From Maratus speciosus (lineage: Eukaryota; Arthropoda; Arachnida; Araneae; Salticidae): a stretch of 64,000 bases of DNA. Positions within the stretch are counted from its first letter, which is position 1, and the number at the start of each line of letters is the position of its first letter. Location of the stretch: contig OZ010794.1 of assembly GCA_963932465.1 (NCBI GenBank), forward strand, positions 440,263,502-440,327,501, in the 5' to 3' direction. The notes under the pieces were generated by a model. The model was not told the origin of the DNA. It did not search any database and worked only from the letters and a program-made list of their open reading frames with translations. Both the position numbers and the translations under genes were made by a program. Shown here piece after piece: positions 57,817 to 64,000 of this stretch.

Positions 57817-58220
57817 GATCGCTATTGTTAAAAGTTCCAATTTAAAGCGACACTACGAAACAACCCTTCGGCAGTTCCATAAAAAGTTTCCTCTTGGAAG
57901 TTCAACTCCTTAACAAAAACTCCAGGCATTTCTTACTTCAGGCTCAAGACCGCAAATGTAATTTTTCGCATTAATTTTTCACAGAATTACTGCCGTTTCT
58001 ATTTTATTATGTGTAATTTTTTTCAGAACGTATGCCTGAGTATGTAGTAATTTTTCGTGATGAATACCTGACTTTTCTGTTTTATATTACATGTATGAGT
58101 ATGTAAAAATAAAAATTTTAAAGTAATAAGTGCTTATGTTATGTGGTTTTTTTTCGCTGGACCTCGATAAAATATTTCACAAGTATTCGGATCCCACTTA
58201 AAGTTACTTGCCCACCCCTG
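57282..58220 (+). mobile_element. hAT element carrying a BED-finger transposase exon
   Basis: CTCTACAG at 57274-57281 and 58221-58228 is a perfect 8-bp duplication. Ends are decayed: CCATGGTCTGCAACAGGCGG on the left, CAGGGGTGGGCAAGTAAC (reverse complement) on the right. At 939 bp it is an internal deletion derivative retaining only the transposase N-terminus. Confidence 0.88.
57655..57913 (+). pseudogene. hAT transposase N-terminus with BED zinc finger
   Basis: Reads KKRKVDSENRNFLAEWTEQ, a stop (TAG) where an aromatic residue is expected, then CFTLPDRAEAVSICLICKK. A run of about 32 A (57783-57814) follows and replaces a few codons. The frame then continues SSNLKRHYETTLRQFHKKFP and stops after STP. 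The C-x2-C...H-x(n)-H arrangement (CLIC, RHYE, FHKKF) is a BED finger like those of GTF2IRD2/EPM2AIP1-type hAT proteins. The catalytic core is absent. Part of it is covered by a 153-residue open frame (57452-57913) whose first half is in another frame and not real. Confidence 0.85.
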
Positions 58221-58228
58221 CTCTACAG

Positions 58229-58789
58229 TAAAGCCTCTATCGAAGTTTCGGCAATTACATTACATAGTGTATTTAAATTTTTGTGGTTTTTAAAATGTTT
58301 TACTAATCATATAATAATTTAATAGTTTTTTCTTTCGTAATTTTTAAATTTACAGTGTTTTGAATGAATATTTCTCTTATTGAGCTTTCAAAGACCAGAA
58401 TATTTTTGTCGCAACGTCGATTTTATGTCAAATTTTCATTTAAATGACAATCAGTGAGGAATCCAAGAAGACGATAGAGGAGGGGGGGGGGGGGAGGGAC
58501 ATCCTCCCTGTAATTTTTCGGATTCTGCACTTATTAAAATCTAGAATTGTTAACATGTTTAATAATTGCCTGGCACGGGGGTTCTGATAAAAAAAATTCT
58601 TAGTTTGGCTTATTTCATATTTATATTCTCCCTTTTTAAAATATCGCGAACACGGCATCAGAATACAAATACAGGCGCCATTTCATAACTTTCTGGTGGG
58701 AAGTTTGCCGGAAGGGGGCAAAATTTTTTTTGATCTTGTTGTACGTAGCTAAGACGATGTTACAGTTTCATGCTTGCATATTTTTCTAT
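58229..58789. other. Spacer with G tract
   Basis: A G-run (GGAGGGGGGGGGGGGGAGGG) at about 58480 and CATCCTCCCTGTAATTTTTCGG resemble hAT-like ends, but no pair was found. No gene seen. Confidence 0.4.
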
Positions 58790-59206
58790 CTCTCTATTCT
58801 AAAAAAAAGTAAATAATGCTGTCACCGCTGCCGTAAAAGAATTTTTGTGACCGAAGGTCTTTCTTCGCTAATATTAAGAAAACTACTGCATACAAAAATA
58901 TGAAAATGGGTAGTATTATAGAGAAATCTTTGAATAACACGTCGAAACAGACAGTTTTCAAATCGAATAGTTATTTTAAGAGCTATTTATTGTTAAGGTA
59001 TATGAAAAAATTCCTTAAAAAAGTTTTATGGGAATAAAAAGTAATATAGGAATTTAATCATTTTTCTAAGGATATACATTACAAACTTGTGGTGTGCAGA
59101 CTGCATTTGTTTTTTTAATTTGACTAGCTTTTTGAGGTGTTTTTTTTTTCAATTTTGTATTCAAATTTTCAGCATTTCAAGAGATATTTTTACATAGTTT
59201 AGAAAA
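58790..59206. repeat. Direct repeat D, copy 1 (about 420 bp)
   Basis: Colinear with 60110-60540: CTATTCTAAAAAAAAGTAA, GGTCTTTCTTCG(C/T)TAATATTAAG, GACAGTTTTCAAATCGAA, GTGTGCAGACTGCATTT and AAATTTTCAGCATTTC in the same order. It contains no open frame of note. Confidence 0.85.
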
Positions 59207-59270
59207 GCTTATTATTTTAAATTGTTTCTAATTTTAACAACAGCGCAAAGAATATTTCCTTTTAATTAAA

Positions 59271-59620
59271 CTAGGGGGCGCTGCCCCTTACGAGCTACGC
59301 TCGCCAACCTCCGTTCAGACACCGCAGACTAAAGCACGCTAATTTGATCGGCTTTAAAAAGATTTCGGAAGATTGAATTATAAGTTAAAAAACAGTGGCG
59401 ATCTCCCTATAAACGGGTTTCTATTCATTTCTCTTTGATTGGGGAATTTTAAAGCCAAATCAGTTGCTGTTAAAAGATACAATGGCTGTTTCCGTCTTTG
59501 ATTAAATAAAATCACTTAAACATTTCAAAATAAGCTAATATAAAATGAATTAAATAATCAGAGTCTTTCTCTCCCGGTATTTTTTAGCAAAGCGAAAAGA
59601 AAGTTTTTTTTTTTTTAAAT
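59271..59620 (-). mobile_element. Helitron C, 3' end (same family as Helitron B)
   Basis: Reverse complement ends GGGGCAGCGCCCCCTAG before T, with subterminal GGTGTCTGAACGGAGGTTGG and GGCGAGCGTAGCTCG. A further 250 bp (to about 59600) aligns with 18620-18880 in reverse. The 5' end was not found; sequence up to about 60100 may belong to it and contains TTCACGTG(A/T)AAAT repeats at 59690, 59943 and 60014. Confidence 0.8.
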
Positions 59621-60109
59621 AAGACACATTAAATGTATCGTTCTTAATCTGACGTAACTTTCACCAAATTTTTCTTTCCCCTTTTAATATTCACGTGAAA
59701 ATACTTTTGTTAGAAATGAAATATTATTTGCGCTGTCCTAATAAAAATAGTTGAAAAATTCATCTAAAAATATCAAATAAATGTCTCGTGCAATTTTTAA
59801 ATTTAAACTGTTTTGCAATATTATTTTTTGTTCATTTTACGTAATGTCTAATGTGACGTAAATGTGACGTAATTTCGCCTATTTAAGACTTCTAACGCAT
59901 GTTAATGAATTTATTATTTTACAACATTCTTTCTCTTTTAAAATTCACGTGTAAATGTAGTTTTTATGATAATTTTCAATGAGTTCCTGCTTTTTATATT
60001 TTCTGTTTATAATAGTCACGTGTAAAATAAATTTTTAATTTGAAGCAAACAGTATTGTTTGTGCTGTTTATACAGTTGGCCACAGTTTAAATTAATACCA
60101 TTTTCTAAA

Positions 60110-60540
60110 ATCTCCCTATTCTAAAAAAAAGTAACTAACGCTGTCACCGCCGCGGCCGGTTTTGAATTTTTTGTAACCGGAGGTCTTTCTTCGTTAATAT
60201 TAAGTAAAATATTGCATACGAAAATATGAAAATAGGTGGTATTACAGAGAAATGTTTGATAAACACGCTGATGCAGACAGTTTTCAAATCGAAGAATTAT
60301 TTTAAGATATATTTAATGCTAAAGTTGGACAAAATCGTTCCATTAAAAAAGTTTTATAGGAGCAAAAACTGTACATGGGAATTTAATCATTTTTAGATCA
60401 TTTTATGCGTCAGAATTTCCCGGTGTGCAGACTGCATTTAGTTTTTTAATTTGGCAAAATTTTTTGATGTCTTATATCTATTTTAAATTCAAATTTTCAG
60501 CATTTCGAGAGATATTTTTTACATATTTTAGAATTAAGTC
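60110..60540. repeat. Direct repeat D, copy 2
   Basis: Second copy of 58790-59206, about 1.3 kb downstream in the same orientation, with scattered differences. Confidence 0.85.
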
Positions 60541-61449
60541 TAATGGATGTCCTTACTATTTTTCAAACAAAGCTATTTTGAGAACGTTAATAAAACCAAA
60601 TTTCATTTCAGCGATTATAATTGGGGCCCTGGTCAAAGATAAATTAGGGGGCCCCATTCGAATCGTTGCAACATTATACAAATAGAACTGATGGTCAGTC
60701 ATATGTGGAATGCATAAACAACATTTTCGCATCTTGGATTTTAAATAGAAGAAAATTCTTAGCTCCATCGATTCTAAATTACTTACTACCTTAATTAATA
60801 AAAATACTCTTTTTTTTTCTTAGTATAGAACAAAACACTTTTATCTAAGTTTAGCAACTTGTTATATAATTTTAAGATGAATTTAATAACTTCAACACAT
60901 GGAAGAGTGTCAAATACTCTAACATGTAAATATGAGTTAATCAAGTTACTTTCTTTTACATCTTTTAAGTTGTACTACACACAACATAATATCATATCAA
61001 ATACATTCTACTTCACAAGTAGAATCTGTTTTTTCAATAAATCTAAAAATATGGCAATTTTGGGTTTGTTTTTCATATTTCACTCAAGGTAAAAAAGAAT
61101 AACTTTGATTACGGAAGAAAATTTATCTCATGGCAATTAGAACTGATTATTTTCAACCACTAAAGATTAGATATGATTTAAGTTCATTGCTAATACAATC
61201 TATTAAAATCAATATATTATTTCCTATTTAATAGCGGTTGAGGTTAGTTTTGCGAAAGCAATGAGGTCCGCGAGTTCAAAATGAAATATGTTTTTCAGAA
61301 TGTTTAGTAGAATCTTTTAAAGATGAAATTTGTATGTTGCATTTGAAAATTTTCAGAGTTGGAATTGGAAAAAAAGGCAAATATTTTATAAATTAATATA
61401 TGGAGTAGGGGGGGCCCTTGATGTCCAGGGTCTCTTGGCAAAGTCCCGA
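60541..61449. other. Spacer, possible GGGGCCC-type element ends
   Basis: GGGGCCCTGGTCAAAGATAA (60622) with GGGGGCCCC, and GGGGGGCCCTTGATGTCC (61409) followed by GGGCAAATCGGG-like inverted sequence, hint at the two ends of a decayed element of about 0.85 kb. Not confirmed. No coding signal. Confidence 0.3.
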
Positions 61450-61880
61450 TTTGCCCAGGTGATAATAAAGGCCTGAACTGCTCTCCTTAGCTTCCTCCAA
61501 ATGACGCCTCTCTTTCAAAATCTTGCCCTTCCCTGGATATTTTTCTGTTGGAGCTCATGCTTCTGCCTATTCGTTGTGGATATTCAAATTACAGGCAACA
61601 AAATGTCGGTTGGAGTGCCTTCTATTTTCGAGTCTTTCTTTTTTTTTTTTAAACTAACTTTTGCTGGGTGTCGCCGAGTGCTCTACTCGAGTTCTAAATT
61701 TGTATTGGGCTGGCTAGGGGCCAGGTTAGAACTCGGATATGGTTTGAGAGGCAGGATTGACTCTTCAGAATTTTCTTGCTGACTGTGGGGAGAAGTTCCA
61801 CCTGCAGTTTTTCTCTCATCCTACGGTATCTCGTCTGTGACGAAACAGGTGCTTATGCATCTCGTTTTTTGCAACCCTAT
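61450..61880. other. Island of higher G+C, unrecognised
   Basis: G+C is clearly above the surroundings. A 93-residue plus-strand frame (61501-61782) and minus-strand frames with KHELQQKNIQGRARF and RMREKLQVELLP exist, but no domain was recognised on either strand. It could be a relic exon or part of an unknown element. Confidence 0.35.
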
Positions 61881-61948
61881 TTTTTCCAGATTTTGTCTAA
61901 TTTACCAATAGGATTATTATTGGAAAATTCTTATTGATAAACCAAATA

Positions 61949-62772
61949 CAGTCGAACCCCGTTATCGCGACACTCTAATGACAAAAAAAAAAAAAAAAAA
62001 GTGTCGTCATAAGCGGAGTGTAACCGGAGTTGGAGAAAATATGTTTATAAAAATCTGTATTTTTTAATTAATTAAAAAAAAATAAATTCATAATTGTTCA
62101 TGCAAGTTTTAAGCAGTAAAACATTATTATTAAACAAAATAAACGCAAAAACAAAATTGAAAAGAATAAAAATCAGATTTATGATGACTTATTTTTTTAT
62201 TGTTGCATGAAATATTGATGAATTAAGGTTTGCTTATCCCTAGATATGCTTCCTACAATTCTTTTTTCAATATTATACAATGAATTGTAATCAATATTCG
62301 ATGTTTCAGAAATGGATGTTATATAATTTCTAGTCATTTCAATGCAATGCAATGCTTCGGTTTTAGTCGGATGAAAAACGCCGTCTAAGGTGTAACCACA
62401 AGAAAGCGCTGCCTGACTAGAACAAAAAGACCGCGAGTAGACCGATACGTCTATCTGGAGCTTAATTGGGTCATTCATAGTGTGTGGGTTATTTTTTCAG
62501 ATAAAGGATTGAAGAAAAATTTCTGATTTGTCTCAATGGGTATTTTAGACAGACATTTCTTACCGCTTAATTTCCGAGTTTATAAGATGGATTGTGAAAA
62601 ATGGGCAATTTTCCTAAACGGTCGGGATATCCGGAGTTGAAAGTTATTCAACGACGCAAAATCCGGAGTTTATTTACATTAAAATCATATACAGAAAATC
62701 GGGAGTTTGAAAATCTGATGTGATAAGCGGAGTGACGTGAAAACCGGGTGTCGGGATAACGAGGTCCGACTG
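61949..62772 (-). mobile_element. pogo/Tigger-like deletion derivative
   Basis: Left end CAGTCGAACCCCGTTATCGC and reverse complement of the right end CAGTCGGACCTCGTTATCCC, flanked by TA on both sides (61947-61948, 62773-62774). These are typical pogo/Tigger TIRs. TCCGGAGTT and AAGCGGAGTG motifs recur subterminally. Length 824 bp, with only a transposase tail inside. Confidence 0.9.
62197..62478 (-). pseudogene. pogo/Tigger transposase C-terminal fragment
   Basis: The 93-residue minus-strand frame ends TRNYITSISETSNIDYNSLY, NIEKRIVGS and then DKQTLIHQYF before its stop. Tigger/jerky-type transposases end in a run of helices and a K-Q-x-x-I-x-x-(F/Y)F tail, which this matches. The DNA-binding domains and the DDE core are missing. 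It is open over its whole length, so the deletion element may be young. Confidence 0.7.
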
Positions 62773-62774
62773 TA

Positions 62775-63300
62775 TTCCGATTTGTAAATAGTGGTATGAA
62801 TTTGAGAATACACGTGTATATACAGTACAGTAGCGCCAACTTTTCAAAAATATTGGATGGGCGCAAAGCTTTTTGAGTAAATTGACGCATGTAATTTATT
62901 TACTTTAATGTGTACCTGTGTGGAGAGAGAGAGGGGTGGGGGGAGGAGAAGCGAATGCCTAAATACGATAATTCGAAAATAAATTTTGCTTTTTCTAAGC
63001 AAATTTTTAAATTATTATAATTTAACTATAATTTTATAAATAATTTTATTAAATTATATTCTTATAAGTTCTTCCTTATAAATACATCAATATTTATTTT
63101 AAATAACATTGGAATTGCCGTTTATTAAAAGTGGAAAAAACTAAATGTCAAGAAGAGCATACATTTTAGTCACCAAAGTGCAATATCAATTCAAGACATC
63201 GAAGCAGATGGCAAACAAGTAAAAATTAAATTTAAAAAATCAAAAAACCCGACTGCGTAAAAAAGTGAACTAATTAATAATTTCTCATCAATGTGAAACT
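62775..63300. other. AT-rich spacer with a purine tract
   Basis: (GA)n/G-rich tract at 62922-62950. Otherwise featureless AT-rich sequence. Confidence 0.45.
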
Positions 63301-63304
63301 ATTT

Positions 63305-64000
63305 TTAGGGTTCCGTACTTAAAAAGTAAAAACGGAACCATTATAGGATCACTCTTGTGTCTGTCCGTCTGTCTGTCTGTCTGTCTGTCACAGGTATTTT
63401 ACTCGTAAACTATGGAACGTGGAAAGTTCAAATTCGGGGAAGTAATAAAGACTATTGACCCACATATTTTTAGATTATTAAACATTTATAAATATATTTA
63501 GTAAAAATGTATAGGGGCAAACTCAGTTGCTTGAAAAAAAAGATATTTTCTTTGTATATCGTGTGGGGTATCGTGTGAAAGCTTTCGTAACGCTGAATTC
63601 AAAAATGTATTTCTTTTAATTTTAGGTATTACATTTTCAAACATATAGTCGAAAATGTAGCGCAAAAATATGTCCCCCCCCACCCCCCATCTAATTCCGA
63701 ATCTACTGAAGCTAAAATTATGAAAAAATTAGAAGGAGTAGACGTTAATTTAAACCTTGCAGGAAAATTATAGCGATTACCCTAGGTCACATAGTTTTTG
63801 AGAAAATCGCATTTTTCCGTTACACGCAAATTTCGATTTACGGGCATTCAGCAAAACTGTTGAGCAGCACTGGAGACACCCATCGTAGCAGAAGTATGAA
63901 AGCATTGTTGATCATGATTTTCGAAAAAAATCGTTAGTAATTAGCCGAGATATAAACCCTTAAAGATGTGGACGGTTTGGACACACATAATGACAGGGGT
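63305..64000 (+). repeat. GGGTTCCGTAC-type dispersed repeat with (GTCT)n tract
   Basis: Starts TTTAGGGTTCCGTACTTAAA, a hairpin with ACGGAACC, then GTCTGTCCGTCTGTCTGTCT (63359-63390) and ATTTTACTCGTAAACTATGG. This head is widely known in insect genomes. It continues past the window edge. Confidence 0.7.

Noticed and set aside
61501..61782. 93-residue plus-strand gene
   Set aside because: Contains a poly-Phe run from a T tract and no recognisable domain; recorded only as a GC-richer island.

Overview
This is an AT-rich (about 70% or more A+T by eye) animal nuclear sequence made almost entirely of mobile-element debris. I found no intact host gene, no rRNA or convincing tRNA, and no bacterial-style operon. 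The mix points to an arthropod: Tc1/mariner, pogo/Tigger and several hAT families, Helitrons, a Ginger-like integrase transposon, TTAA MITEs, (CAGA)n-tailed dispersed repeats and a GGGTTCCGTAC-type repeat. I cannot choose between chelicerate, hemipteran or another lineage from sequence alone. Every recognisable protein is a transposase or integrase fragment, and all carry stops, frameshifts or truncations.

1-13 kb: a tandem satellite of about 147 bp, three kinds of TTAA-flanked MITE, a perfect 41-bp inverted-repeat MITE, a TIR element at 6370-7130, and a dispersed repeat (8165-10310) split by two dated insertions: a Helitron (8293-9311) and a foldback element with hammerhead-like cores (9604-10116). 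The uninterrupted sister copy at 26870-27430 shows the empty Helitron site and supports the foldback boundaries. A roughly 300-bp tandem repeat follows.

13.6-19 kb: a Ginger-like DNA transposon (13617-17147) with about 150-bp TIRs and a decayed retroviral-type integrase on the minus strand. A Helitron (17148-18915) sits exactly at the junction between its right TIR and its TATA target duplication.

19-30.5 kb: ancient dispersed repeats with a recurring exon-like segment, a 1.4-kb TIR element, a foldback, a near-complete Tc1 element (27924-29471) with a dead transposase, and a second element with a 12-bp target duplication and a hammerhead-like core (29984-30521).

31-40 kb: a tandem array of about 295 bp interrupted by a 6.9-kb TIR element (32446-39349). 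Inside that element are two virtually identical 623/625-bp LTR-like direct repeats around 4.6 kb of unrecognised sequence, plus a transposase C-terminal fragment.

40-58.3 kb: a run of hAT elements with 8-bp target duplications (40571-41446, 45494-50470, 55831-56503, 57282-58220), several nested in other elements, and three short-period arrays, two of them at about 146 bp.

58-64 kb: a third Helitron end, a 430-bp direct repeat, a pogo/Tigger deletion derivative (61949-62772) and a GGGTTCCGTAC dispersed repeat. The value of the window lies in its readable nesting order and in the unusual elements, not in gene content.
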